DNA of 64,000 nucleotides from an uncultured Woeseiaceae bacterium. Lineage in GTDB: Bacteria > Pseudomonadota > Gammaproteobacteria > Steroidobacterales > Woeseiaceae. Made by a program: the position numbers and the translations under genes. Position 1 is the first letter of the stretch. Each line of letters starts with the position of its first letter. The notes beneath the pieces were generated by a model that saw only the letters and a program-made list of their open reading frames with translations, was not told where the DNA came from and did no database searches. Location: positions 1 to 64,000 of the forward strand of contig CAJQPL010000010.1 of assembly GCA_905480215.1 (NCBI GenBank). Reading direction: 5' to 3'. This document shows positions 17,653-26,689 of this stretch, piece after piece.

Positions 17653-17705
17653 GGCGGTGTCGAGGGTTACCATGCGTCCGCCGGCACTAATGGTTGCCGA
17701 ACCTC
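17653..17705 (+). promoter_or_regulatory. Structured 5' leader of folD
   Basis: Complementary segments nest here: GAGGGTT (17662) with AACCTC (17700), ACCAT (17669) with ATGGT (17690), and an alternative GGCGG (17653) with CCGCC (17678). The alternatives are mutually exclusive in part, as in some attenuators or riboswitches. I could not match it to the THF or SAM/SAH riboswitch consensus. It may be no more than a stable leader. Confidence 0.3.
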
Positions 17706-17722
17706 CACTAAGGACCTAACGC

Positions 17723-18619
17723 ATGACAGTTGCAAAACGCATTGATGGTAAAGCCAAAGCGGCTGAGCTAGCTGAGTCAATCACGAAACAATCAGCGGCA
17801 TTGCTCGCCGAGCACGGCATAAAGCCGGGCCTTGCAGTCGTGATTATTGGCGAGGATCCGGCGAGCCAGGTATACGTGCGCAACAAGAAACGTACTGCCG
17901 AGGCGTGTGGTTTTCATTCAGTGCAGCACACCATCGCAGCCGATACGTCGCAAAGCGATGTTTTACAGCTCATTAATGATTTGAATAACGACGACGCCAT
18001 TCACGGCATCCTGGTGCAACTGCCGTTGCCCGCTCATTTGGATGAACAGGTAATCACACAAGCTATTAAGCCCTCGAAGGACGTTGATGGTTTTCACTTC
18101 ATCAATATTGGCAAGCTGACAGCCGGTCTGACCGCGGATGCATTCGTGCCCTGCACACCTGCTGGCTGCATGTTAATGATTGAAGACGAAATGGGCAGCG
18201 ATTTATCCGGAAAAAATGCCGTAGTCATTGGCCGCTCTAATATTGTTGGCAAGCCGATGGCCTCTTTGCTACTGCAGGCAAATGCGACAGTCACCATCAC
18301 TCATAGTCGCACGAAGGATCTGCCGCAGGTCGTCGCCGCTGCCGACATAATCGTTGCCGCTGTCGGTCGACCAGACATGGTTAAAGCTGATTGGGTAAAA
18401 CCAGGCGCCGTAGTTATTGATGTGGGTATCAATCGCGTAGAGAAGACGGTTGATGGTGAGACTAAGATGGGCCTGACTGGTGATGTTGATTACGACGATG
18501 TCTGCACGGTCGCAGGCGCAGTTACACCGGTACCGGGTGGTGTCGGCCCAATGACAATAATTTTATTGATGGCCAACACGCTTCGTTCAGCTCGCCTAAA
18601 TTGCGGACTAAAGGGATAA
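17723..18619 (+). CDS. folD: Methylenetetrahydrofolate dehydrogenase/cyclohydrolase
   Basis: 298 aa bifunctional enzyme of one-carbon metabolism: oxidises 5,10-methylene-THF with NADP+ and hydrolyses methenyl-THF to 10-formyl-THF. The catalytic Lys lies in the [10 protein letters not shown] segment; KDVDGFH, the NADP-binding GRSNIVGKP and the C-terminal [10 protein letters not shown] are all present. Length is normal. mtnA follows after seven bases, so the two are probably cotranscribed, linking the folate and methionine cycles. Confidence 0.96.
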   Translation: MTVAKRIDGKAKAAELAESITKQSAALLAEHGIKPGLAVVIIGEDPASQVYVRNKKRTAEACGFHSVQHTIAADTSQSDVLQLINDLNNDDAIHGILVQLPLPAHLDEQVITQAIKPSKDVDGFHFINIGKLTAGLTADAFVPCTPAGCMLMIEDEMGSDLSGKNAVVIGRSNIVGKPMASLLLQANATVTITHSRTKDLPQVVAAADIIVAAVGRPDMVKADWVKPGAVVIDVGINRVEKTVDGETKMGLTGDVDYDDVCTVAGAVTPVPGGVGPMTIILLMANTLRSARLNCGLKG

Positions 18620-18626
18620 GCACAGC

Positions 18627-19733
18627 GTGTTACCTGAGAACGCAGAAGATTTTCGAACTATCTGGCTAAGTCCGGACGACGCATCTGTCGTGCAAATCAT
18701 CGATCAGCGTTTGCTCCCGCATGAATATCGAATTCACGATCTACGACACTGGCAAGACGGCGTTGTCGCGATTTCCGAAATGTATGTACGCGGAGCGCCG
18801 CTCATTGGTGCAACAGCAGCATGGAGCTTATATTTGGCGTCCCTCGGAAACGGCGATGTCGCAAAAGGAATCGAAACCGCCGCCGAAGCCCTCGTGAAAT
18901 CAAGGCCAACTGCAGTCAATCTCGTTTGGGCTGTGAATCGTGTTCTCGAACGCTTAAAAACTGCTAACAGCGCAGAAGAGATGATCGCGCTTACTCGAGA
19001 AGAAGCTGAAAATATTTGCGACGAGGACATTGAGATCAGCCGTGGTATTGGTAATCACGGCTTGAAGCTGATTGAAGCGATCTCGGAGAAAAAAAACGGC
19101 GATACGGTGAACGTCTTAACGCATTGCAACGCTGGATCTCTGGCAACGATCAATTGGGGGACAGCAACGGCACCCATTTACTTCGCGCAGCAAAAAGGAA
19201 TCAAGGTACATGTTTGGGTCGATGAAACGCGCCCCAGGAACCAGGGCTCACAGCTCACCGCCTGGGAGCTCGCGGCGAACAAAGTGCCACACACGCTGAT
19301 CGTCGACAACGCCGGTGGCCATCTAATGCAACATGAAATGGTTGATATGGTCATCACCGGAACCGACAGGACCACCCGTTGCGGTGATGTAGCCAACAAA
19401 ATCGGCACGTATCTGAAGGCATTGGCTGCTCACGACAATGACATCCCTTTTTATGTGGCGTTGCCGTCAACAACAATTGATTGGAATAGCCGCGACGGCG
19501 TGGCAGAAATTCCTATTGAAGAACGCGACCCGGATGAAGTCACCAACATCTACGGCGTTAGCAATGGCGAGACAACCCACGTGCGGACAATTGGCTCGGA
19601 TACGCCAGTGAGTAACTATGCATTCGACGTAACGCCAGCCAGACTCGTCACAGGCTTGATAACGGAACGCGGGCTGTGTGCTGCAAGCGAAGACGGCCTT
19701 TTGGGTTTATTTCCAGAGATGAAGAGCAGCTGA
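18627..19733 (+). CDS. mtnA: S-methyl-5-thioribose-1-phosphate isomerase
   Basis: 368 aa enzyme of methionine salvage that isomerises 5-methylthioribose-1-phosphate to the ribulose form. Landmarks are the RGAPLIG loop, THCNAGSLAT with the catalytic Cys (about residue 168), and the ITGTDRTTRCGDVANKIGTY stretch with the active-site Asp and the substrate-binding NK. It uses a GTG start and lies seven bases after folD. No other salvage gene (mtnB, mtnD, mtnP) is nearby, so the rest of the pathway must be elsewhere. Confidence 0.95.
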   Translation: MLPENAEDFRTIWLSPDDASVVQIIDQRLLPHEYRIHDLRHWQDGVVAISEMYVRGAPLIGATAAWSLYLASLGNGDVAKGIETAAEALVKSRPTAVNLVWAVNRVLERLKTANSAEEMIALTREEAENICDEDIEISRGIGNHGLKLIEAISEKKNGDTVNVLTHCNAGSLATINWGTATAPIYFAQQKGIKVHVWVDETRPRNQGSQLTAWELAANKVPHTLIVDNAGGHLMQHEMVDMVITGTDRTTRCGDVANKIGTYLKALAAHDNDIPFYVALPSTTIDWNSRDGVAEIPIEERDPDEVTNIYGVSNGETTHVRTIGSDTPVSNYAFDVTPARLVTGLITERGLCAASEDGLLGLFPEMKSS

Positions 19734-19931
19734 GAACAATTTTTCGCACCTCTGTCTGACGCAGATCCAGCAACATCGGCACTTACCGCGTTAGGGCAGC
19801 CACAATGTCGGATACAAGAATTGCCGATGTGGTCGGAATACTGGCTGCAACACTAATTAGCTCGAGCGATGGTTTTTCGGGGGGGGGTTCCGTTTTTCTC
19901 ATATGACTCCAATCCCGTAGCGCTGCTATCA
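19734..19931. other. Gene-free gap with a G9 tract
   Basis: No ORF in this gap has protein-like composition or a start signal; the ORF at 19783-20067 mainly shadows the next gene. The only notable element is a run of nine G (19879-19887) directly after TTTTTC. Confidence 0.5.
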
Positions 19932-20555
19932 CTACCGACTTTCCGTCCATATCTTTAGATCCGCCGCAATATCGTCCACCAGCATTTTCTGATAGTAATC
20001 GAGCTGACGTGCTTTCGCCTGCGTTAGAAAGCTTTCTATTTCGATCGGCGTAGCGTGCAACTCGCAAGCATCGAACAGGCCGCGAGCAACGTGATGCGGA
20101 TAGCTAACCAACGCAGCTATTCGTCCACTTCTTGCGGACTTTAGCCAAAGTAATTCCGCTCGGCAAAGGTCAGGTTGCACGCCACCTCTACCACCAGCCA
20201 GTATATATCCCAGCACAAACTGCGCCTGGCGGTAGTCACCAGCGGCGGCCGTTTCCAGGTACGGGATCGCCGCGTCAGTCTGTCCATCATAAAAAAGCAC
20301 CCGCGCGAGAAGATAGTTGAGTCGCGGATTTTCCGAGTCATTGGCTACCGCCGTTTTGCAGGCTGCAATGCCTTGCTTGTTATCTACAGCAGACGACGAA
20401 ACGCCGTCGGTCACTCGATCCGGATCGGACGGGTGCGACACCAGAACATCGCATTCAGTCACTTCACTTGATGCTCTAGCCTGCAGCGTGAAAGCACTAA
20501 CAGCCGCGCAAAGTATTACGCTAACTACGAAACTGCGAGATAATATTGATTGCAT
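19932..20555 (-). CDS. Secreted Sel1/TPR-like repeat protein
   Basis: 207 aa from the ATG at 20555, which begins a clear signal peptide (QSILSRSFVVSVILCAAVSA, cleavage near ARAS). The track's longer form adds 50 residues with no signal. The body has Sel1/TPR-like helices: NPRLNYLLARVLFYDG, then AIPYLETAAAGDYRQAQFVLGYIL and AELLWLKSARSG, consistent with a periplasmic scaffold. Several Cys residues may form disulfides. No partner is evident. The 225 bases upstream hold no gene I can support. Confidence 0.8.
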   Translation of the reverse strand: MQSILSRSFVVSVILCAAVSAFTLQARASSEVTECDVLVSHPSDPDRVTDGVSSSAVDNKQGIAACKTAVANDSENPRLNYLLARVLFYDGQTDAAIPYLETAAAGDYRQAQFVLGYILAGGRGGVQPDLCRAELLWLKSARSGRIAALVSYPHHVARGLFDACELHATPIEIESFLTQAKARQLDYYQKMLVDDIAADLKIWTESR

Positions 20556-20780
20556 ATTGTCGCCTCGGTAATGAATGCTCCGGGTATTGTAGATGACATA
20601 GCTGTTCAACAGGCAACGGCGCCCGCCAATACGCTGCGCTCGCGAACCCCCATTCAACCCAAGCAAGAGGTCGTTGCCGAGCTCGCTGAGAAAATGCCAA
20701 TTCAAAGGCGGAATTCAGCAACCACTAAATTTCGTAGCCCCGGGGAAGAACAACAAGACTACGAACTCCTGGATAAGCTA

Positions 20781-21317
20781 TTAGTCATTCGCTTGCCTGA
20801 TTTCATTTATATACTCACGCCAGATGTCATATTCATTCGGATCCCACACATCAGTCATATCCTTTCTGGCCTCATCTTCTGCTACGTCTTCCACAGCAAT
20901 ACGATACAGATAGGTCATCGTTGATGCGCGATAGTTCGCTGCGCACTGGACGAGAACATGATCGCCAGAATACTCGCGCATCACCTCACTAAAGCGATCA
21001 AAATTCGCGCCTGTTGGGTTCAGCCATTCGATCGGAACATTCGTCCACTTAATGCCACTCTCTAGAAACTGTTGTTGTTCTTCTTTCGGTGGATCATCCA
21101 GAAGATTGATAACGACAGTCACACCCTCACCCTTCAATACGGCTGATCCGCCCTCAAGAAGGCGTCCGCCAGTCACCAGTCGATCATTTATTCGATGATA
21201 ATTCAGCACCGGCCCGGCATCTGCGTCTTCCATCTGTGTCCCGCCAGAAGCGCCACTGAACAACGCTAGCGATACGGCGACGCACATAAAAAACGTGTGT
21301 CTGGCTTTCTTTAACAT
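20781..21317 (-). CDS. Periplasmic dual-specificity/PTP-like phosphatase
   Basis: 178 aa from the ATG at 21317, which opens a signal peptide (KKARHTFFMCVAVSLALFSG). The catalytic loop is VQCAANYRAS, a C-x4-R-type P-loop like that of the BLH-type (CRSGTRS) phosphatases rather than the canonical C-x5-R. Upstream, GEGVTVVINLLDDP gives the expected beta strand and a possible general-acid Asp. It should act in the periplasm, which is unusual for a tyrosine phosphatase fold. The substrate is unknown. Confidence 0.75.
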   Translation of the reverse strand: MLKKARHTFFMCVAVSLALFSGASGGTQMEDADAGPVLNYHRINDRLVTGGRLLEGGSAVLKGEGVTVVINLLDDPPKEEQQQFLESGIKWTNVPIEWLNPTGANFDRFSEVMREYSGDHVLVQCAANYRASTMTYLYRIAVEDVAEDEARKDMTDVWDPNEYDIWREYINEIRQAND

Positions 21318-21464
21318 CGGTTTGACTCCACTGTTATTGCGCTGATTGTATACCAAGGATCTGCACGTTTCGTCTGCTTCAGGCAGCCGAAATGCCGTTG
21401 CCACAAGCCAGGCGTGTGCTAGATTAGAATGCTAGCGAGAAGCGACAAATAACGGAGAACTGAC

Positions 21465-21881
21465 TTGCGTACTCGACAGATTGTCATCACAACAACCGCC
21501 CTCTTGGCGCTCGGTCTGTCTGCATGTCAATCTGAAGTCGAAGAAACATCCGCCGCTCAAAAGGCAATGGATGAACTGCAGAAAAAATACACCGAGCTCG
21601 TTGATGACAACATAGACGTACCTATCGATTGGGCGACAGAGGACATTGAGAACATTGGTGATTGGGAGTATCGCGTTGAGAACCTTGCCTTCTCGACGCC
21701 TGAAGAACTCACATCAAAACTCAACGAACTGGGCAACGATCGGTGGGAAGTTATTTGGCTGCAACGCACACCTGAAGGCTACTTCGCCGTTATGAAAAAA
21801 CCTTCGATTAGCTACCTGAGTAAAATCCCGTTGTCACAACTTGGAAAACTTATGATTGGCGGTTCGGACGGATCGGAATGA
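21465..21881 (+). CDS. Lipoprotein of unknown function
   Basis: 138 aa. The start is TTG with GGAG upstream. The signal ends in a lipobox, LGLSAC (Cys about residue 21), and is followed by a short helical linker (AQKAMDELQKKYTELV). The globular part contains WEYRVENLAFSTPEELTSKL and NDRWEVIWLQRTPEGYFAVMKKP, a pattern seen in small DUF4177-like proteins where a Trp-rich strand precedes an F-MKK ending. Function unknown; location should be the outer or inner membrane leaflet facing the periplasm. Confidence 0.8.
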   Translation: MRTRQIVITTTALLALGLSACQSEVEETSAAQKAMDELQKKYTELVDDNIDVPIDWATEDIENIGDWEYRVENLAFSTPEELTSKLNELGNDRWEVIWLQRTPEGYFAVMKKPSISYLSKIPLSQLGKLMIGGSDGSE

Positions 21882-21951
21882 GAAAACCGTTCAATTGAGG
21901 ACGCGGGCGCGCACAGGTCAGACGGTATCGCGATCGATCAGGTAGAAGACC

Positions 21952-22329
21952 TTACTCCTTTTCTACCGGCTGCAGTGAAAACCTGAATGTGCGGCAAGAC
22001 TTTATAGGTTGCATTTCCTGATCATCTTCCAATGGGCGAAAAGTTGAAGCTTTAACCGCACGAATCGATGGTCGCTCGAAAGCTCGATTTGAACTGTGTC
22101 GTACTGCAACCCGCCGTGTCCGGCCTTTTCTATCGACATCGAAACAAACCTGCACTTCTCCCTCCACCCGATCACGTCGCGCTTTCCTTGGATACTCCGG
22201 GGCGACAACAGTCTGCGGAATACGTCCTGATTCCGTATCAATAACTAGAGCGCGTATCACTTCGTTTTCATCGCCTAAAGCGAAGCTTGCTGCAGCAATC
22301 GCAAGCCCAAGAAAAATCAGGCGCTTCAC
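21952..22329 (-). CDS. Stand-alone TonB C-terminal-like domain protein
   Basis: 125 aa with a signal peptide (MKRLIFLGLAIAAASFA) and a TonB C-terminal domain: APEYPRKARRDRVEGEVQVCFDVDRKG followed by SIRAVKASTFRPLE. There is no long Pro-rich spacer or cytoplasmic anchor, so it is not a classic TonB; such isolated domains occur as periplasmic proteins of unclear role. The GTG start overlaps the TAG of the upstream TPR gene by one base (TAGTG), so the pair is coupled. Confidence 0.82.
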   Translation of the reverse strand: MKRLIFLGLAIAAASFALGDENEVIRALVIDTESGRIPQTVVAPEYPRKARRDRVEGEVQVCFDVDRKGRTRRVAVRHSSNRAFERPSIRAVKASTFRPLEDDQEMQPIKSCRTFRFSLQPVEKE

Positions 22330-22856
22330 TATTCTTGCTCCGGTACTTCAGTCGACGCCTCATACCTTCGATCATCAATAGTGATCTCCTCGCGAACGGG
22401 CTCGACCTCGTCAAGATACATGCCCTTCACTTCCTTCAAGTTTGTATTATTGGGTCTAAGCGCCTGACCTTTTTTGATATCCGAATCGGATTCTTCGAAA
22501 CGCTCAAGCTGCAAATACACGAGCGCTCGATTGTTATAGGTACGCCAATGATAGGGGTCCTGCTCGATGACCCAATTGCAATGTTGCAAGGCCGTTTGCA
22601 ACTGATTTATCAGCAAAAATCCGGCGCAAAGGTTAGCGTGCGCGACTTTCTTCTCGCGCATTCCTTGCGCATACTGCAGCCCTAACAGCGTCAATCGCAC
22701 CCCCTCCTTGCCATCGTTTGCCATCAAGGCGTGCGCGCCATCATACAAATGGATGTTCGTTGGTCCGAGAACGGTCTTATTACTGGCGTCTTCCTCGGCG
22801 CGCGCGCTGACTACCGCCAACGAGCATATCGCGAGCAGAGTCAGGTACTTGATCAT
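22329..22856 (-). CDS. Periplasmic TPR protein
   Basis: 175 aa with a signal peptide (IKYLTLLAICSLAVVSARA). Three TPR-like helical pairs follow, most clearly HANLCAGFLLINQLQTALQHC, then YNNRALVYLQLERFEESDSDI and the end of a third. TPR repeats mediate protein contacts, and the coupled downstream TonB-like domain protein is a likely partner. The end of the gene carries an acidic tail. Confidence 0.82.
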   Translation of the reverse strand: MIKYLTLLAICSLAVVSARAEEDASNKTVLGPTNIHLYDGAHALMANDGKEGVRLTLLGLQYAQGMREKKVAHANLCAGFLLINQLQTALQHCNWVIEQDPYHWRTYNNRALVYLQLERFEESDSDIKKGQALRPNNTNLKEVKGMYLDEVEPVREEITIDDRRYEASTEVPEQE

Positions 22857-22905
22857 TTGCGAGGTCTCCGGGTTCTAGGCGCCTGGCGAGGAATTTGATG
22901 GTTCG

Positions 22906-23337
22906 TTATTGGCCACTGATGTAGTGCTCGAGGTGTTCTATCTCTTCTTTTTGATCAGAGATGATTGCCTGTACCAGATCGCCGATTGAAATCAGACCGA
23001 TCACGGAATTTCCATCGACGACCGGTAGATGACGAATTTTCCTATCCGTCATCACGTTCATGCATCGATTAACGGTTTCAGTCGGCGTAGCTGTGAGAAC
23101 ATCCGACGTCATGATCTCGCCCACTGCCGTTGATTCTGATGAGCGGCCCTTTACGATGACTTTTCGCGCGTAGTCGCGCTCGGTTACGATGCCGACAAGT
23201 TTATCGCCTTCCATTACCAGCAAAGACCCTACGGCCTTGTCAGCCATAAGCTTAATTGCATCAAGGACAGATGATTCTGCGCTTACGGAGATGATCCCAT
23301 GCTCTTTCGCGTCAAGCAGTTGCTGAACCAATTTCAT
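22906..23337 (-). CDS. Two-CBS-domain protein
   Basis: 143 aa made almost wholly of two CBS domains (about residues 8-60 and 75-130), with GIVTERDYARKV and DRKIRHLPVVDGNSVIGLISIGDL as the clearest landmarks. Paired CBS domains bind adenine nucleotides or SAM and usually sense energy state. There is no enzymatic domain attached and no obvious partner next to it. ATG start with GGAGG nearby. Confidence 0.92.
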   Translation of the reverse strand: MKLVQQLLDAKEHGIISVSAESSVLDAIKLMADKAVGSLLVMEGDKLVGIVTERDYARKVIVKGRSSESTAVGEIMTSDVLTATPTETVNRCMNVMTDRKIRHLPVVDGNSVIGLISIGDLVQAIISDQKEEIEHLEHYISGQ

Positions 23338-23421
23338 AACACCTCCCCAAATACGCGTCCGACGGATGGACGCTCTTATAGGGAGATATTAGCGTATTTA
23401 GGCTTGGTTTTCTTGTCACAA

Positions 23422-24771
23422 CTAGCCACCGCTGGCAACTTCGTAGGTCTTCAGACGGGCTTCGAGCTCACTTGCCGGCAGCCAATGACCGCGCAGCATG
23501 ACACCGTGAATCCTGTTGCTATTGCTGATATCCATCAGCGGATTGGCATTAAGTAGAACCAGATCGGCAGCCCGTCCTGTGGCGACCACACCAGTATCCG
23601 CGTCGAGAAACTCAGCAACCGCAACCGTACCGGTGCGCAAAGCTTCATACGGTGTCAGGCCCGCAGCAACCAGCACTTTAAGTTCACGATGCAATGAATA
23701 GCCGGGTACGTTGAATACCTGTGGTGCATCGGAACCAAGCAGCAGGCCAGCACCAGCCTGGTGAAGTTGCAGAATCAGGCGGCGGCGTAACTCGATTGCC
23801 AGCGCTGCCGTTTCGGGACTGAAATCACGATCCGCGAGTTGTCGTTCTTTCGTCGCGACCCAGTCATCGACTACGCTGCGAGAAATAAAGCGCATTTCGG
23901 GGCGCTGTCGTAGCTCAGCAGTCGGTGTCGCATCGATGATCTGCTCCACCAGCACCTCAGTTGCCACGTTCCAGGTGCCCGCAGCAGCTGTCGCCGCTGC
24001 AATAGCTGGGATACGGTCGGCTTCAAGGTCTGCCGCAAGCATAACGTCGAAAAAGCCGCCAAATTCGCCGTCACCACCGTTACCGGCAGGCAGTAATGTC
24101 AGGAAATAGCCATCCAGGTGATCAATAGTGGCCATCCGATGCGTCAAAGCGGCGCCAACTCCAGCAGCAACTGGCACGTGACCGGCAAATGGAATACCTA
24201 GTTCATTTGCGGTACTGGCCACTGTGGCAAATTCGTCGGCAGTCAGGCCAGGATGAATTTTTACAAAGTCATAACCCGCGGCATGCTGTGCACGAACGAA
24301 CCGCGATGCGTCGACCGCGCCGCTTACAGACCGTCCGTTGACCGATGGTCCGGAAGTAATAAGCCGTGGCCCAAATATTTCACCGTCGGCTAACTGATCG
24401 CGAAGCAGCAAATGCTCTGGCCGCCCCAACATGCCGCGAATCGTCGTAACGCCATTGGCGACAAACAGGGTCGCGAGCCTGTCAAATTGCTGCGGCGCTG
24501 TGCTCGTTACGTGCGCGTGCATTTCGGCGAGTCCGGGCATCAGAAATCGATCTGTGCCATCCACTACAAAGGCGCCTTTTGGTACTGGCACCGAATCAAC
24601 GCGACCTATTCGAATTATTTTGTCGTTTTCAACGACGACGGTTCGTTGCTCGAGGATAACTTCGGACGACATCGGAACAACATTGACATTAACGAAGACC
24701 GTGACGCGGGCTTCGGCGGCTGCCGGTAAAAACACGTGAATGCACAGCAGCACGATGACAGCTCTGATCAT
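23422..24771 (-). CDS. Secreted amidohydrolase-family protein
   Basis: 449 aa. A signal peptide (VIVLLCIHVFLPAAAEA) puts it in the periplasm. The amidohydrolase barrel shows PGLAEMHAHV (HxH), a Lys-bearing strand DFVKIHPGL, a GHVP His strand, TIDHLD, and LLGSDAP with the catalytic Asp, all expected for metal-dependent imidazolonepropionase/prolidase-like members. Substrate class is not predictable; related proteins hydrolyse cyclic amides or dipeptides. It overlaps the PLP enzyme upstream by four bases (ATGA) and is the last gene of a three-gene run with ypfJ. Confidence 0.9.
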   Translation of the reverse strand: MIRAVIVLLCIHVFLPAAAEARVTVFVNVNVVPMSSEVILEQRTVVVENDKIIRIGRVDSVPVPKGAFVVDGTDRFLMPGLAEMHAHVTSTAPQQFDRLATLFVANGVTTIRGMLGRPEHLLLRDQLADGEIFGPRLITSGPSVNGRSVSGAVDASRFVRAQHAAGYDFVKIHPGLTADEFATVASTANELGIPFAGHVPVAAGVGAALTHRMATIDHLDGYFLTLLPAGNGGDGEFGGFFDVMLAADLEADRIPAIAAATAAAGTWNVATEVLVEQIIDATPTAELRQRPEMRFISRSVVDDWVATKERQLADRDFSPETAALAIELRRRLILQLHQAGAGLLLGSDAPQVFNVPGYSLHRELKVLVAAGLTPYEALRTGTVAVAEFLDADTGVVATGRAADLVLLNANPLMDISNSNRIHGVMLRGHWLPASELEARLKTYEVASGG

Positions 24772-25781
24772 GTTAAGCCTTTCACGAGCGCTATAGTTTC
24801 CTCGCTCACATTGCCGCCGCAGATTATTGCCACAATATTCTTGCCCGCAATCTCTTCGCGGCGCGCCATCATAGCGGCGATAGCAACGCCCGCTGCGCCT
24901 TCTATGTACTGTCCTTCCAGTTCCATAAACAGACGCATTGCGGCGGCGATTTGTTCCTCATCAACTACAACAAACTCGTCTACCACAGCCTGATTAAGTT
25001 CGAATGTAATTGCGCCCGCCTCAATACCGCCCGCCGTGCCATCAGAGAGAGTCGGTTCGCTGGGCAAATCCAGTATCTCGCCTGCTGCAATGGAATGCGC
25101 CATAACCGCGGAGGCTTTTGGCTGACAGCCATACACCTGAATTGCCGGGTTGTGCGCCTTGAGGACACTACCGACGCCGCCGATCAGGCCTCCTCCTCCC
25201 ACCGCGACAAAAACGGCATCGATCTCCGGGAGTTGCTCGAGAATTTCAACACCGCAGGTGCCCTGCCCGGCGATCACTTGCGAATCATTGTACGGGGACA
25301 AATACAGCATGCCGTTCTCTTCGGCAAACTCGCGTGCGTGTTGTTCAGTGTCGAGGCCATCAGTGCCAAAAAGTCTAACATCGCCGCCGTAGCTCTCAAT
25401 TTTACCAATCTTTACACTTGAGGTTTGCTCAGGCACAAAGATAACGCCTTTGGCGCCGAGTTTTTGCATGGCGCAGGCGACAGCCGCACCGTGATTGCCA
25501 CTCGATGCCGCGACGCAGCCTTTGGCGCGCTCGTCAGCGCTCAAAGTCATTAGCCGGTTGCTGGCACCGCGCAACTTAAACGAGCCAGTCGTCTGCATAT
25601 TCTCGAGTTTTAAGAATACGTCTGCACCAAGATCAGAACTGAAAGCCTCTGACTTTCGCAGCTCAGTGCGTTCGATCTGATCGCCAATGCGCTTCGCCGC
25701 GCTCGCCGCTGCGGCGGCCGTTGCTACCAAGTTATCGTCCACCCGACTAGCCGAAGGTATTACATCTATCCGGATCACCAT
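24768..25781 (-). CDS. Threonine/serine dehydratase or serine racemase (fold type II PLP)
   Basis: 337 aa from the ATG at 25781 (VIRIDVIPSASRVDDN); the longer track start reads back into ypfJ. PLP Lys lies in TTGSFKLRGA, with the substrate loop SSGNHG and the phosphate-binding GGGGLIGG. It has no C-terminal ACT-like domains, so unlike IlvA at 42.5 kb it should not be inhibited by isoleucine; it fits catabolic threonine dehydratase or serine racemase. It overlaps ypfJ by 35 bases and the amidohydrolase by four. Confidence 0.88.
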   Translation of the reverse strand: MVIRIDVIPSASRVDDNLVATAAAAASAAKRIGDQIERTELRKSEAFSSDLGADVFLKLENMQTTGSFKLRGASNRLMTLSADERAKGCVAASSGNHGAAVACAMQKLGAKGVIFVPEQTSSVKIGKIESYGGDVRLFGTDGLDTEQHAREFAEENGMLYLSPYNDSQVIAGQGTCGVEILEQLPEIDAVFVAVGGGGLIGGVGSVLKAHNPAIQVYGCQPKASAVMAHSIAAGEILDLPSEPTLSDGTAGGIEAGAITFELNQAVVDEFVVVDEEQIAAAMRLFMELEGQYIEGAAGVAIAAMMARREEIAGKNIVAIICGGNVSEETIALVKGLT

Positions 25782-26592
25782 GATCCAGACCGATACGGAA
25801 CCATTTTTTGCGCTGCGCCGATGTGCCGTGCGTGAATGATTCCGGAACGATCGCCCGACCGCTCTGGCGCTGCAATGTATCATCACCAATCGCACTGGCC
25901 GCATTCAAAGCCTCGTCAACATCGCCGCTCTCGAGAATACTCCGGGCACGGTTCGCGCGATTGGCCCAGACCCCTGCGAAACAATCTGCCTGCAACTCGA
26001 GACGAACCGACAATGCATTTCCGTCAGCCGTACTCATTTGCCGTTTCATCGAATGAACCTTGCCCGATACGCCCAACAAATTTTGAACATGATGACCAAT
26101 TTCATGAGCGATGACGTAGGCCTGCGCAAAATCGCCAGGCGCTTTGAAGCGCGTACGCATTTGATCGTAGAAACTCAGGTCAATATAAGCGTTCTTGTCG
26201 GCTGAGCAATAGAACGGACCCATCGCTGCCTGACCAGTACCACATGCAGAATGCGTTGAACCCGTGAACATCACGAGCGTCGGAACTTCATAGCGCTGCC
26301 CTTGCTCCGCAAAAATCTCTGTCCAGACATCCTCGGTATCGGCTATGACGACACTGACCATATCCGCGAGTGGATCGTTCTTCAGATCTTCAGCACTCGG
26401 ACGCGTACCAGTTGATGACGCCTGTCCTCCCGACTGCATGCCCTCGAGTAACGGTGTTGGGTCGATGCCGAGATACCACGCAACCAACACCAGAGCGATC
26501 GTGCCGATCCCGCCGCCGAGCATTCTCCCTCCCGTGCGTTGCCCACGCCTGTCTTCAATATTTGAACTGCGTCTACCGCCACGCCACTTCAT
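25747..26592 (-). CDS. ypfJ: Neutral zinc metallopeptidase, YpfJ family
   Basis: 281 aa. A short basic Gly-rich N-terminus (MKWRGGRRSSNIEDRRGQ) is typical of the family, followed by one membrane helix (about residues 26-46) and a periplasmic peptidase domain with the zinc motif HEIGHH (about residue 167). The preceding FCSADKNAYIDLSFYDQM stretch is also family-specific. A glutamate ligand is expected in the LELQADCFAG segment. First gene of the run ypfJ, PLP enzyme, amidohydrolase. Confidence 0.92.
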   Translation of the reverse strand: MKWRGGRRSSNIEDRRGQRTGGRMLGGGIGTIALVLVAWYLGIDPTPLLEGMQSGGQASSTGTRPSAEDLKNDPLADMVSVVIADTEDVWTEIFAEQGQRYEVPTLVMFTGSTHSACGTGQAAMGPFYCSADKNAYIDLSFYDQMRTRFKAPGDFAQAYVIAHEIGHHVQNLLGVSGKVHSMKRQMSTADGNALSVRLELQADCFAGVWANRANRARSILESGDVDEALNAASAIGDDTLQRQSGRAIVPESFTHGTSAQRKKWFRIGLDHGDPDRCNTFG

Positions 26593-26689
26593 CGTTGCCT
26601 CCTCAACCGTCTGCAGAACGCCACTTTACAATAATTGACGTTGTATCTTGTTTGCATTGCATCTTAATACTTCGCTGTGCACAGATAGT

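Noticed and set aside
17653-17722. Known THF or SAH riboswitch
   Set aside because: Core sequences of those classes are absent; kept only as a possible leader structure.
20556-20780. Gene in the gap before the phosphatase
   Set aside because: The + strand ORF at 20550 starts inside a signal-peptide gene and has no ribosome site or recognisable domain.
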